DNA from: DASRQK01 sp964436635
Lineage (GTDB): Bacteria; Bacteroidota; Bacteroidia; Sphingobacteriales; Sphingobacteriaceae
Length of the DNA: 31,810 bases
NCBI GenBank assembly: GCA_964436635.1
Contig: CAYTDM010000023.1
Span: 1 to 31,810 of the forward strand
Direction of reading: 5' to 3'
Under the pieces are notes generated by a model. The model did no database searches, was not told the origin of the DNA, and saw only the letters and a program-made list of their open reading frames with translations. Position numbers and translations under genes: made by a program. Shown here one piece after another: positions 14,173 to 23,900 of the stretch. The first letter of the stretch is position 1. The number at the start of each line of letters is the position of its first letter.

Positions 14173-15882
14173 TTAACCGAGCCATTTTCCTACTAAAGGC
14201 ATCAATCTTCCTGGTCCAAAAGCTTTTTTGCTCACGCGCAAAATGGGCGGGGATTGGAAACGTTTAAATTCTGCCCTTTCAAGCATGCGAAGAATTTTGT
14301 CTACGACTGCTTCATCCCCCACCTGCTTTTTAATAAAAGCAATGGATTGATTTTCTTCGATAAATAAGGTTAAAATGCGATCTAATACCTCGTAATCCGG
14401 CAAGGAATCGCTATCCTTTTGATCCGGTCGTAATTCAGCTGATGGCGGTTTTTGAATCGTATTAATTGGCACGCGAACACGCTCCTTATTCAGGTAATTT
14501 GCTAATGCATACACTTCCGTTTTTAGCAAGTCGCCGATCACACTTAAGGAACCGGCCATGTCTCCATATAAAGTTCCATAACCGACTGCTGCTTCACTTT
14601 TATTTGATGTGTTTAGCAATACATGCCCCCACTTATTGGACAGGGCCATTAAAAGGATGCCCCGAGTTCTTGCTTGAATATTTTCTTCTGTGGTATCCAA
14701 ATTCGCTCCCGCAAACGGATCACTTAGTAAATCAAAAAATGCTTGGATCGGTTCGTGAATAGGAAGCTTGAGGGATGCACAACCATTTAAACGCACTAAT
14801 TCCTCCGCATCTTGAATCGAATGATCCGAAGAGTGCGGCGAAGGCATTAATACCGCCAACACATTTTCTGGTCCTAAGGCGTCACAGGCTAAAACCGCTA
14901 CCACGGCCGAATCCAGGCCTCCGGACAAACCCAAAACGGCCTTTTTGAAGCCTGACTTTTTGAAGAAATCACGGATACCTAAGACCAGAGCCTGATGAAT
15001 TAAGCCCATGTCTTGCTCACTATCTTGGAAAACATTATGCGCCAACTTTGCCACCAGCTCTTGACTTGACTCCATTCGGCTGGGTTTGCCTTCAAAAAAA
15101 ACGGGGCGAATCGTAGAATCTTCCAATAATTCAAAAGTGCTCACCTCTTCTTCGAAGGCTTTTAACACCGCGACCAGCTCTCCATTCGAGTTCATAACCA
15201 ATGAACGACCATCAAATATTAATTCCGCGTGCGCCCCCACTTGATTCACATAGACCATCCCACATCCGTAAGACTTCACGTGAGATTGAAGTACTTGCAC
15301 GCGTTTATCGAAATGACCCTTTGAAAAAGGAGAAGCGGCGATATTTATACAAATATCCGGCGATTCAGCACGCAAAACAGGATTTGGATCGTGAGAGACC
15401 GGATAAAGAGCTTCTGGAACCAAATTCCATAAATCTTCACAAATGGTAAGTGCGATTTTCTTACCTCGCACCTTTAAACATTCAAATTCAGTCGCTGGTT
15501 CGAAATAACGGTACTCTTCAAACACATCATAATTTGGAATGCATCCTTTTTTGGCCATGCCTAAAATGCGCCCATTTTCGATCAGCACCCCTACATTAAA
15601 CAAAGGTTTACCGACCACTTCAGGGTTCTTAATTCCGGTCCCAATAATACACGCGATTCCATTCGTATACGCAGCAATTTTATTTAAAGCCTCATCGGCT
15701 CTCTCCTGAAAATCAGGATGTAACCACCAATCACGAGCCGGATAACCCGTAATCGCCATTTCCGCAAAAATGATTAATTCTACTTGCTGCCGCTTAGCTT
15801 CCTCCAAAGTGGAAATAATTTTTGCCACATTTGCATCCAGATTTCCAACATGATAATTTAATTGAGCGATCGAAAAACGCAT
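14173..15882 (-). CDS. nadE: Glutamine-dependent NAD+ synthetase
   Basis: A 569-residue two-domain enzyme that amidates nicotinic acid adenine dinucleotide to NAD+. The N-terminal nitrilase-type glutaminase (about 1-265) has its Glu41-Lys-Cys triad in IIFAEMAITGYPARDW, KKGCIPNYDVFEEYRYF and ALTICEDLWN. The C-terminal ATP-pyrophosphatase domain has the P-loop LGLSGGLDSAVVAVLAC, then LMPSPHSSDHSI, LLNTSNKSEAAVGYGTLYGD and KPPSAELRPDQKDSDSLPDY. The length fits the bacterial glutamine-dependent form (540-580). It is divergent from gldB with 80 bp between. Confidence 0.96.
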   Translation of the reverse strand: MRFSIAQLNYHVGNLDANVAKIISTLEEAKRQQVELIIFAEMAITGYPARDWWLHPDFQERADEALNKIAAYTNGIACIIGTGIKNPEVVGKPLFNVGVLIENGRILGMAKKGCIPNYDVFEEYRYFEPATEFECLKVRGKKIALTICEDLWNLVPEALYPVSHDPNPVLRAESPDICINIAASPFSKGHFDKRVQVLQSHVKSYGCGMVYVNQVGAHAELIFDGRSLVMNSNGELVAVLKAFEEEVSTFELLEDSTIRPVFFEGKPSRMESSQELVAKLAHNVFQDSEQDMGLIHQALVLGIRDFFKKSGFKKAVLGLSGGLDSAVVAVLACDALGPENVLAVLMPSPHSSDHSIQDAEELVRLNGCASLKLPIHEPIQAFFDLLSDPFAGANLDTTEENIQARTRGILLMALSNKWGHVLLNTSNKSEAAVGYGTLYGDMAGSLSVIGDLLKTEVYALANYLNKERVRVPINTIQKPPSAELRPDQKDSDSLPDYEVLDRILTLFIEENQSIAFIKKQVGDEAVVDKILRMLERAEFKRFQSPPILRVSKKAFGPGRLMPLVGKWLG

Positions 15883-15951
15883 ATAAAAACGCTGTGAATG
15901 GTGATTAATTCTGTAATTGCTGACTCATTTTAGTAAATCAGAAAATTGAAA

Positions 15952-15959
15952 TATCTTCG
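15952..15959 (+). promoter_or_regulatory. -7-like element directly before the gldB ATG
   Basis: TATCTTCG matches TAnnTTTG at 7 of 8 positions and ends 3 nt before the ATG at 15963. TTTT at 15928-15931, 20 nt upstream, could serve as -33. Confidence 0.4.
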
Positions 15960-15962
15960 TAT

Positions 15963-17012
15963 ATGCAAAGTTACCTTAAAATTATCATCTGGCCTATTGT
16001 AATTTTTATTCTATCGTGTGGCCAAAAACCAGCTAAAGAAGAGGTGCCCTTGGAGCAGATTCCTTTGAATCAAATAGAAATTATAAGAATAGACCAGGAG
16101 CTGCAGCAACTTCGAAATGCGACAGATCAAGAGGCTTTGCAGCTTCACCTTGCCTGGAAAGAAGCATACGGGCCGTTTTATAGAGATTTTATACAAGGTA
16201 TTTTAAAAATTGGCTCCATAGAAGAAGATCCGGCTGTCGCAAAAGCGCTTTTAGCTTGGGTGAATGAACGCTTAAACTTGCAAATCGCCGACGAAGTCCA
16301 ACAGGCTTTCCCAGACTTATCGGAACAAGAAATTGAATTGACAAACGTCTTTAAACGAGTAAACCACTACCTTCCGAACGCCTACATTCCGCAGCATTTT
16401 TATGCATATTTCAGTGGGTTTGCGGTGCAAATACCGGTCGGTGAAAACTACATGGGCATGGGATTAGACCTGTTTTTAGGCGCGGAGCACCCCTACTATG
16501 AAGGACTACAACATGCCTTCCCCACTTACATTTCCAGAAGATTTCGGCCGGATCTCATCGTTCACAGGCTGATCGAAACCTATGTGTATGAGGACCTATT
16601 ATTTGAAGAAAAATTGGATGCTACGTTTCTCGATCAACTCCTCAGACACGGTAAAGCCATGTACCTATTGGATCTGTTGTTGCCAAATTTGCCCCAGCAT
16701 GAAAAAATCGGCTATACAGAAACTCAGCTGGCCTGGTCAACTCACCACGAGGAAAAAATTTGGGAATGGATGATTCAGGAATCCTTTTTATATGAAAAAG
16801 ATTATGCCCTGATAAAAAGATATTTTGGGGAAGCCCCTTTTACAGCAGATTTAGGGAAAAATAACGAATCCTCACCGAAACTTGGGGTATTTATAGGCTG
16901 GCAAATGGTGAAAAAATACATGGAGAAATTTCCTGACACCCGTATAGACGAACTCATCGCCATAGAAGACGCTCAAGAATTCTTGCTATTATCCAAATAT
17001 AAAGGCCGTTAA
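15963..17012 (+). CDS. gldB: Gliding motility lipoprotein GldB-like
   Basis: A 349-residue lipoprotein with a signal peptide and lipobox VIFILSCGQ (Cys19), then a helical domain of the GldB family. Characteristic segments include IEIIRIDQELQQL, NHYLPNAYIPQHFYAYFSG, GMGLDLFLGAEHPYYEGL, RRFRPDLIVHRLIETYVYEDLL, and the C-terminal GVFIGWQMVKKYMEKFPDT. GldB is one of the lipoproteins needed for gliding in Flavobacterium; the family also occurs in non-gliding members, so motility is not proven. The usual partner gldC is not adjacent. It is divergent from nadE. Confidence 0.85.
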   Translation: MQSYLKIIIWPIVIFILSCGQKPAKEEVPLEQIPLNQIEIIRIDQELQQLRNATDQEALQLHLAWKEAYGPFYRDFIQGILKIGSIEEDPAVAKALLAWVNERLNLQIADEVQQAFPDLSEQEIELTNVFKRVNHYLPNAYIPQHFYAYFSGFAVQIPVGENYMGMGLDLFLGAEHPYYEGLQHAFPTYISRRFRPDLIVHRLIETYVYEDLLFEEKLDATFLDQLLRHGKAMYLLDLLLPNLPQHEKIGYTETQLAWSTHHEEKIWEWMIQESFLYEKDYALIKRYFGEAPFTADLGKNNESSPKLGVFIGWQMVKKYMEKFPDTRIDELIAIEDAQEFLLLSKYKGR

Positions 17013-17040
17013 TTTGCTTATCGACCTTTATGCCTAGATC

Positions 17041-17736
17041 TTACCAAATATTATACAATTGAATGCCCTCACCCACATCTGGAAGATACAATTGTAATCC
17101 TGCATCTTCAAATTGTTGAATGGCCTTTTGTTTATCGATACTAATCGGAGGGAAAGTGTTATAATGTATACCGACGATATTATTACAATCGATCATCGTC
17201 GCCGCCTTAATCGCATCTTCCACATCCATGGTATAATGCCCGCCGATTGGCAAAAATGCCCAATCCAAATCCACAGATTCTAACAATTTCATTTCCATAG
17301 TCAAGGCGGTATCTCCTGCGAAATATAGTTTCTTACCATGTATGGTCAAGATAAAACCAACGGGCATTCCTCCGTATTGACCATCTGGAATGCTGTTAGT
17401 ATGCAGGGCGTACACCATTTTTACACTACCAAAGTCCGTTTTTAAGGTGCCTCCAAAATTCATCTCTAACACCTTATCAGGATCTACACCTTGGCGGCGG
17501 ACCCACTCAGCGGTTTCCACGATCGCGATCACCTTCGCGCCGGACTGCTTTTGGATGGTTTCCATATCTGCCACATGGTCCAAATGCCCATGACTTAACA
17601 AAATGTATTGCGGATGGATATCCGATACATCAATGTGTTTAGCTAATGAATTAGGGGTAATAAAAGGGTCGAAAAGGATATCAAATTCCTTTGATTTCAA
17701 CCGAATACAAGAATGTCCGTAGTAGATCGCTTTCAT
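17041..17736 (-). CDS. UPF0173 metal-dependent hydrolase
   Basis: A 231-residue metallo-beta-lactamase-fold protein of the UPF0173 family. Seen: the N-terminal MKAIYYGHSCIRL, the metal motif LLSHGHLDHVADM, HTNSIPDGQYGGMPVGFIL, FAGDTALTMEMKLL, PIGGHYTMDVEDAIKAA and HYNTFPPI. No signal peptide, so cytoplasmic. Substrates of this family are not well defined. A good promoter, TTTG-N19-TATTTTCG, ends 4 nt before the ATG. It is convergent with gldB; a 7-bp inverted repeat (16999-17005 and 17025-17031) lies across the end of gldB and the 28-bp spacer. Confidence 0.88.
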   Translation of the reverse strand: MKAIYYGHSCIRLKSKEFDILFDPFITPNSLAKHIDVSDIHPQYILLSHGHLDHVADMETIQKQSGAKVIAIVETAEWVRRQGVDPDKVLEMNFGGTLKTDFGSVKMVYALHTNSIPDGQYGGMPVGFILTIHGKKLYFAGDTALTMEMKLLESVDLDWAFLPIGGHYTMDVEDAIKAATMIDCNNIVGIHYNTFPPISIDKQKAIQQFEDAGLQLYLPDVGEGIQLYNIW

Positions 17737-17740
17737 ATTC

Positions 17741-17771
17741 CGAAAATAACAAATAATATCGGTTTAGCAAA
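17741..17771 (-). promoter_or_regulatory. UPF0173 gene promoter
   Basis: On the minus strand TTTG (17771-17768), 19 nt, TATTTTCG (17748-17741). The -7 element has one mismatch (C for T) and ends 4 nt before the ATG at 17736, predicting a leaderless mRNA. Confidence 0.55.
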
Positions 17772-17813
17772 TTCGAATGACTGTGTGTTTAAGTTTTTAC
17801 ACTACAAAAACCT

Positions 17814-18848
17814 TTAATCGTCCAGACGTCCCTTCACATACAAGTAAACCGTACTGGCATGCGGCATGCCCAGCGTTTGCGCCGGAGTGACCTCTAACCA
17901 ATTGCTTAAATACACATCAATAATGCCTTCCACGACCCGCGTACGCGCCTCTACAAAATCTTCCATCACATACACTTTCCCCAGCCGCATCTTGCCATGC
18001 TCATCGATAATCACCGAAAAGTCATGATTAAAATCCTTATACGCACGATCAATCTTGATGTAATACTCAGGGTATAAATATTCGTATGCAGGCGATTTTT
18101 CCGTCAATTCTAAGTGCTGAATTTTCCGTTTCGTCACCGTAACTACAGGGTGTTTACTTTTTACTTGCGCAAAATTTTTAGAAGCGAAAGTACTATCCAT
18201 GTTGCCAGGATTTCGATTCGCCAATTCCACCTGAGATTTCACAAAGGCTGTATCTGCAGCCGTGGGAAGTCGAAGTCGTGCCACCTTTTGTTCCAATGTT
18301 TCTGCTTTTTCAAGCGTCACTGCATCCCGATCTCTTTTCCCATCCGCTCGCGCAATCGAGTCTTGATTCAACTGTTTGTCCACTTCTTCTATCAAATAGC
18401 GTTCTGAATAAAATTTCATGTACACATTCGATTTTATTTTGTTCACCTTCAAACCGTTTAAACTTAGTCGCTGAATAATAATGCTGTCTGGTGAAAGGCT
18501 ATGAACGCGCCAACTATCTCGAGCAAAATGGAAATACGTATCATGATCATGATAGACCCTGTACCCGACCATTCGATCTTCATAGGGCGAATAAATCAGG
18601 ATGGAATCTTTTTTTGCGAAGCGCAAATGCCATTCAGGAAGTTGTACAAAGCCCAAACTATCGTAAGATACCCCCGTATCAAAGGTTCTTCTCACCTCAT
18701 AAAAATCAATCCCCACGATGGGTTCAAACACCTCCACCCCCTGAAGACTTTGACCTTTATTTTCCTGATCTTTTTGGCCACATCCTAACCCAAAACCAAT
18801 CCCACTTACGACCAATATAGACATCACGATTCGTCTGAAAAAATTCAT
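17814..18848 (-). CDS. Lipoprotein of unknown function
   Basis: 344 residues with a signal peptide and lipobox GIGFGLGCGQK (Cys23), so it is exported and lipidated. The middle (about 165-225) is charged and helical (DSIARADGKRDRDAVTLEKA). The C-terminal 75 residues (KDFNHDFSVIIDEHGKMRLG to TVYLYVKGRLDD) have the beta-alpha-beta order and the D-x-x-G turn seen in TonB C-terminal-like domains; this resemblance is weak and inferred. No family was recognised. It is followed after 77 nt by the UPF0173 gene, which has its own promoter. A -7 element TAAGTTTG ends 4 nt before its ATG. Confidence 0.75.
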   Translation of the reverse strand: MNFFRRIVMSILVVSGIGFGLGCGQKDQENKGQSLQGVEVFEPIVGIDFYEVRRTFDTGVSYDSLGFVQLPEWHLRFAKKDSILIYSPYEDRMVGYRVYHDHDTYFHFARDSWRVHSLSPDSIIIQRLSLNGLKVNKIKSNVYMKFYSERYLIEEVDKQLNQDSIARADGKRDRDAVTLEKAETLEQKVARLRLPTAADTAFVKSQVELANRNPGNMDSTFASKNFAQVKSKHPVVTVTKRKIQHLELTEKSPAYEYLYPEYYIKIDRAYKDFNHDFSVIIDEHGKMRLGKVYVMEDFVEARTRVVEGIIDVYLSNWLEVTPAQTLGMPHASTVYLYVKGRLDD

Positions 18849-18852
18849 GCGG

Positions 18853-18860
18853 CAAACTTA
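18853..18860 (-). promoter_or_regulatory. -7 element directly before the lipoprotein ATG
   Basis: On the minus strand TAAGTTTG, an exact TAnnTTTG match, ends 4 nt before the ATG at 18848. ATTG lies 20 nt upstream as a possible -33 element. Confidence 0.5.
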
Positions 18861-19076
18861 GGGAACTTCAAATTGAAATGCAATGCCCCTGATAATTAAT
18901 CTTTACCCAGCTTTTTACTCCTTCACCTTAAAATTTTTATGCGAGTTTTAACCGTGTTTAGACAAATATCATGGAATCGTCATTTCTCCAGAATGATTGC
19001 AAATGACTCTTGGAAATGGTTCAATATTTGAGTATATTGTAACAAATCAAATACAAAAATTAAAATAGGAGTTGAC

Positions 19077-19859
19077 ATGAAAAATAAAAACATCATTATT
19101 ACCGGAGCAGGCATGGGCCTTGGATACGCCGCAGCTGAAGAATTAGCCAGCAGAGGAGCGAATTTATTGTTAGTTGATTACAATGAGGAGATGTTAGAGA
19201 AAGCGAAGACCACGTTAATGCAAGCCTATCCAAATAGTAAATTTGTTTCTGTGGTCGCGGATGTTTCGAATGAAGAAGCAGTTAAAAATTATGTAGAAGT
19301 CGCGAAAAGAGAATTTGTGCGGATTGATGGTTTATATAATAATGCTGGAATCGAGGGACGTCAAGCATCCATCACGGAATACGATGTAGACATCTTTAAA
19401 AAAGTCATCGACATTAATCTATTAGGTGTGTATTACGGGATGCGCTATGTATTGCCGGTGATGCAATCTCAACAATACGGTAGAATTGTGAATGTGGCAT
19501 CTGTAGGAGGTTTGCGTGGAGTCATGAATCAAGTTCCTTATGTAGCGAGTAAACATGCGGTATCTGGAATGACGAAAAATGCGGCATTGGAATACGGAAG
19601 ATATGGCATCAACACGAATGCGATCGCACCAGGAGCCATTTTAACACCTATGGTGGCCGAAGCCTTTAAACAAGTGAATCCCGCGGATCCAAAGGCAGCT
19701 GAAACAGAATACGCACAGCGGAATCCATTAAAAAGATTAGGCTTACCGCATGAAGTGGCAAAGGTCGTGGCATTTTTACTTAGTGAAGAAGCTTCCTATG
19801 TGAATGGGCAAACCTTAGCCATCGATGGAGGGGAATCGAATATTTACGGAAACTCGTAA
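19077..19859 (+). CDS. SDR-family NAD(P)-dependent oxidoreductase
   Basis: A 260-residue classical short-chain dehydrogenase. The nucleotide-binding glycine motif is TGAGMGLGYAAAEELA; VDYNEE after the second strand suggests preference for NAD(H) because of the acidic residue. NNAG is at about 90-93 (LYNNAGIEG), the catalytic Ser in VNVASVGG, and Tyr/Lys in PYVASKHAVSGM. The C-terminus LLSEEASYVNGQTLAIDGGE is typical. The substrate cannot be assigned. The start has an AGGAG 6 nt upstream, one of the few Shine-Dalgarno-like sites here. It is followed 85 nt later by the flavin oxidoreductase gene in the same direction. Confidence 0.9.
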   Translation: MKNKNIIITGAGMGLGYAAAEELASRGANLLLVDYNEEMLEKAKTTLMQAYPNSKFVSVVADVSNEEAVKNYVEVAKREFVRIDGLYNNAGIEGRQASITEYDVDIFKKVIDINLLGVYYGMRYVLPVMQSQQYGRIVNVASVGGLRGVMNQVPYVASKHAVSGMTKNAALEYGRYGINTNAIAPGAILTPMVAEAFKQVNPADPKAAETEYAQRNPLKRLGLPHEVAKVVAFLLSEEASYVNGQTLAIDGGESNIYGNS

Positions 19860-19944
19860 GAAATCCTTTGATATCCATTTTTTTTGTATTTTGTCCGGAG
19901 CCAATCAAAACCGGCTTTAGGAACAAACCAGTAAAGCATTTATC

Positions 19945-20901
19945 ATGGATATTCAAGAATTTAAACGTAACCTACATCTTCCAATCATCGCATCGCCCAT
20001 GTTTTTGGTCTCTGGGACCAAATTAGTGATCGAGGCGTGTAAAGCAGGAATTGTAGGCACATTCCCCTCATTAAATGGGAGAACGGCGGAAGATTTCGAG
20101 CGCATGTTGATCGAAGTGACGTCTGAACTAGAACGTTTTAAAGCGGAAACTGGAAAAGTTCCAGCTCCTTTTGGAGTGAATTTAATCGTGAATAAAACGA
20201 ATCCACGCGTCATGCCAGATCTTCAACTGTGTATGAAATATAAGGTGCCGTTAGTAATTACGTCCTTGGGAGCGGTTAAAGATTTAGTGGATGCGGTCCA
20301 CAGTTATGGTGGACTGGTCTTTCATGATGTGATCAAAAAGCGGCATGCCGAAAAGGCGGCCGAAGCTGGTGTAGATGGTATCATTGCAGTTGCTGCAGGC
20401 GCAGGCGGCCATGCAGGAACTGCAAATCCATTTGCCTTAATAAAGGAAATCAAAAGTGTGTTTAACGGGGCTGTCATCCTCGCTGGATCCATTAATACGG
20501 GCCAAGACGTATTGGCCGCGGAGACCATGGGGGCCGATTTCGCATACATGGGAACCCGATTTATTGCCACAGAAGAAAGTTTAGCAAGCCAGGCCTACAA
20601 ACAATCTATCCTGGATGCCACGATTGACGACATCATCTATACCGATGGTATTTCTGGCGTTTACGCAAACTTCATTCGTCAAACCATAGAACGCGCTGGC
20701 ATTGATTTAAGCCAGAAAAAAGAAGAAGATTTTTCAAAGTTAAACGGAGATGAAGCAAAAGCTTGGAAAGACATTTGGTCTGCTGGGCATGGAGCTAGCG
20801 GCATTGACACCGTGTTATCTGTCTCTGCGCTCGTCGATCAAATCAAAGCGGAATATCAGCAGGGTTTGGTTTTGCACCAAGAAAAATTAAAACTTGTATA
20901 A
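19945..20901 (+). CDS. Nitronate monooxygenase-like FMN-dependent oxidoreductase
   Basis: A 318-residue TIM-barrel flavoenzyme of the 2-nitropropane dioxygenase/nitronate monooxygenase family. Seen: LHLPIIASPMFLVSGTKLVI, GTFPSLNGRT, FGVNLIVNKTN, VITSLGAVKDLV, HDVIKKRHAEKAAEAGVDGI, the FMN phosphate region AAGAGGHAGTANPFALI, ILAGSINTGQDVLAA and AYMGTRFIATEES. The histidine in GAGGHAG fits the catalytic base of class I enzymes. Family members oxidise nitronates or act as enoyl reductases, so the exact reaction is open. The SDR gene lies just upstream, but the 85-bp gap leaves a shared transcript uncertain. Confidence 0.88.
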   Translation: MDIQEFKRNLHLPIIASPMFLVSGTKLVIEACKAGIVGTFPSLNGRTAEDFERMLIEVTSELERFKAETGKVPAPFGVNLIVNKTNPRVMPDLQLCMKYKVPLVITSLGAVKDLVDAVHSYGGLVFHDVIKKRHAEKAAEAGVDGIIAVAAGAGGHAGTANPFALIKEIKSVFNGAVILAGSINTGQDVLAAETMGADFAYMGTRFIATEESLASQAYKQSILDATIDDIIYTDGISGVYANFIRQTIERAGIDLSQKKEEDFSKLNGDEAKAWKDIWSAGHGASGIDTVLSVSALVDQIKAEYQQGLVLHQEKLKLV

Positions 20902-20957
20902 GGTTTAGCGTGGTGTCTTCACAGTGAGCACTGACTTATTGAAACTTTACAGAATCA

Positions 20958-23900
20958 TTATTGACTTCGAGGATCCTGCTTTAGGGGCATGCGCCCGCAG
21001 CGTGTCACCTCCAAAGCAGGACAGCCGAATTCCCAAACAATTTTGCCCTCCAAAAGATACAGGCCACTTCCTCGTAATGGATAACGAGACAAGGTAGCCG
21101 GAAAATGCACCGTGTCAAAAAATGCACCTTCGGCATCGAAAAAAGTGCCGAACTTCATGCGCTCTCCATTCTTCGTGCGCACGTCCTTATCGCAAACAAA
21201 ATCCCCGACCATGCGAACGATTCCAGGCTCGATGCGGGATTGAACGCCTTGAACGGGCTCGAACGATTGAACCGGCTCGGACAATTGAATGGGAGAGGAC
21301 GATTGAACGGGCTCGGACGATTGAGGAGCATCCCCTGCTTCTTTTCCTGCTCGCGCAACAATATCCCTTACCAATACATCTCCACGAAAATCCGAACGCG
21401 CTAAATCAAACATGCTGCCCGAAACCGGGAAACCCAGCAACTCAATCTCATCGTATAAATCCTCCAAACTAGAGCTTTCTAACTCAGGCAATGCAGGCAC
21501 ATGCACCAGCTGTTCAAACAAGGGTGCGCTGGTATTTTTAGCCTGTTTTTGTCCAGACAACAACAAGTGCGCTTCCCACAATAATTCCTTTTTGCCTCGG
21601 CCCGTAAAACGAAAAGCCCCTGCCCGAATGAGCACGATTAGCTGTTCCAACCCCACCCCGGTGCGCGCCACAAATTGCTCCAAATCGCGGTATGCACCCT
21701 GATCTTCCCGTTCTGCAGGGATCAAATGCGCCAAACGCGCCTCCAAATGCAATAAACCATCAAATCCTAAATAAATATCGTCCCCATAAATGGTCGTATT
21801 AAACACACTTTTATTCACACAGGGCAAATGAATGTTCGCCCCCGCGCGCCGCGCTTCATTCACATACACTTTTCGACTATAAAACCCGCCATAATTATTC
21901 AGCACAGCCACCATAAATTCCTTCGGATAATAGGTCTTCAAGAACAAACTTTGATAGCTTTCCACCGCAAAAGACGCAGAATGCGCTTTATTAAAGGAAT
22001 AGCCCGCAAAAGACTCCATCTGTCGCCAAATTTCTTTGGACGAGTCTTCGGGATACTTCATGCGGCGGCAATGATCAAAAAACTTATCTTGAATGGCTAA
22101 CAAATGATCCGCTTTCCTGTGCTTTCCACTCATCATCCTGCGCAACACATCCGCATCGGCCAGATCCAAGCCTCCATAATGGTGACCGATCTTCATCACA
22201 TCCTCTTGATAGACCATGACCCCATAGGTTTCCTCCAACTGTTCCTTAAACACCGGATGCGGATATTCCGCTTTTGATGGGTCTAAATGACGTTCTATAT
22301 ATGCCTTCATCATCCCAGAAGAAGCCACCCCCGGTCGAATAATAGAAGAAGCAGCCACTAAAGTCAGGTATTCATCGCAGCGCAGTTTGGCTAACAATTG
22401 GCGCATAGCGGGGCTTTCTATATAAAAGCAACCAATGGTATTCGCGCTGCGCAACTGTGCGGCGATCTTCGGGTCTTTAAACAGGCGCTTCGGTTGGTCT
22501 GTACGAATAATTTCTCCCCGATTCCTTTCCACCAAGGCCCGAGCATCTTTGATGTGCCCAATCCCTCTTTGGGACAAAATATCGAACTTCTCAAAACCAA
22601 TCTCCTCCGCCACGTGCATATCATACTGCACAGTAGGCAATCCCTTTGGAGGATAATCCAGTGCGGAATAATAGGTCAAAGGGCGCTCTGAAATCAACAC
22701 CCCACTGGCGTGAATGGTGCGCTGATTTGGAAAATCCTTCAACTGATCACACACCGACAAAATCAAATTCGTCACCTCATTTTTATTCAATAGGTGCTGG
22801 GGTTCGTGCACCATGCGGTCGATCTCTGCTTTTGGCAATCCATAAACTTTACCGAGTTCCCGAATCATGCTGCGTCCTTTAAAGGTACTCATCGCCCCCA
22901 TTAAACCCGTATGACCGCTGCGGTATCGCTTAAAAATATAATCGTAAACCTCATCGCGTTGATCCCATGAAAAGTCCACATCAAAATCCGGAGGACTATT
23001 TCGCTTAGGATTTAAAAAACGCTCGAAATACAGGTTCAACTCGATGGGACACACATCGGTAATGCCTAAACAATAGGCCACAATAGAATTTGCCCCGCTC
23101 CCACGCCCCACATAATAAAAATCGCGGCTTCTTGCATAGCGACAAATGTCGTCTGTGATTAAAAAATAAGACGAGAAATTCAAATTATCGATTACATCCA
23201 ACTCGTTTAGGATACGCTCTTTCGCTTGTTTATGCTGCTTTCCATAGCGGCGCGCAAAGCCATCCATGGCATATTTCGTCAGCAGTTGGCGATCATCGTA
23301 ACGATTTCCTGTAAACGTTTCCTTATTCTTAATGCTTGTAAAGTCGAAATCAAAGGTGCATTGCGCGAGCAAACGATTCGTATTTCGAATCAACTCCGGC
23401 ACCACCTTATAATGTTCCATCAATCGAGCCCGAGGAATCAACACCTCCTCCTGGCTCGCCACCTGATGAGCTTGAAGCTGAGAAATCAGCACATTATGTT
23501 CGATCGCACGTAATTGGGTGTGTAATTTATAGCCTTCCGGTAAGGTCTGCGCAGCCTGTCCTGGCCGCCCTTGATGACCTGGCTGCCCATAACGCCCATG
23601 CTGTTCATACTGCCCTTGATGACCTGGCTGCCCATACTGCCCTTGATGACCTGGCTGCCCATACTGCCCATAACGTGCAGGCCGCCCACCATGCCTCGCA
23701 CCCAAGGCCTGATCCCATGCAGAAGTAGCGCGAAAGGTCACCGGGGCCAAAATCACATAGCGAGCGAGTTCAGCTGGAGAAGCATTGATAATTTTATTCA
23801 ACTCAGCAGGCCGAACACCGATGTACTCATGTTCAGCAAGTTGCCCCACCGCCATGCGCCCATAAGGATACACCACCGCAGCCTGCTGGAACTGCGGCGC

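Noticed and set aside
20915..20940. CAGTG-AG-CACTG palindrome between the flavin oxidoreductase and polymerase genes
   Set aside because: Arms of only 5 bp and no T-tract; too weak to call a terminator or operator.
21122..21472. Plus-strand open frame with RTIE-type repeats across the polymerase gene
   Set aside because: It is the antisense reading of the 18-bp repeats in the DnaE2-like gene; the minus-strand protein has the conserved polymerase motifs.
23566..23664. Possible CRISPR-like array
   Set aside because: Copies are directly joined with no unique spacers and lie in frame inside a conserved coding gene.
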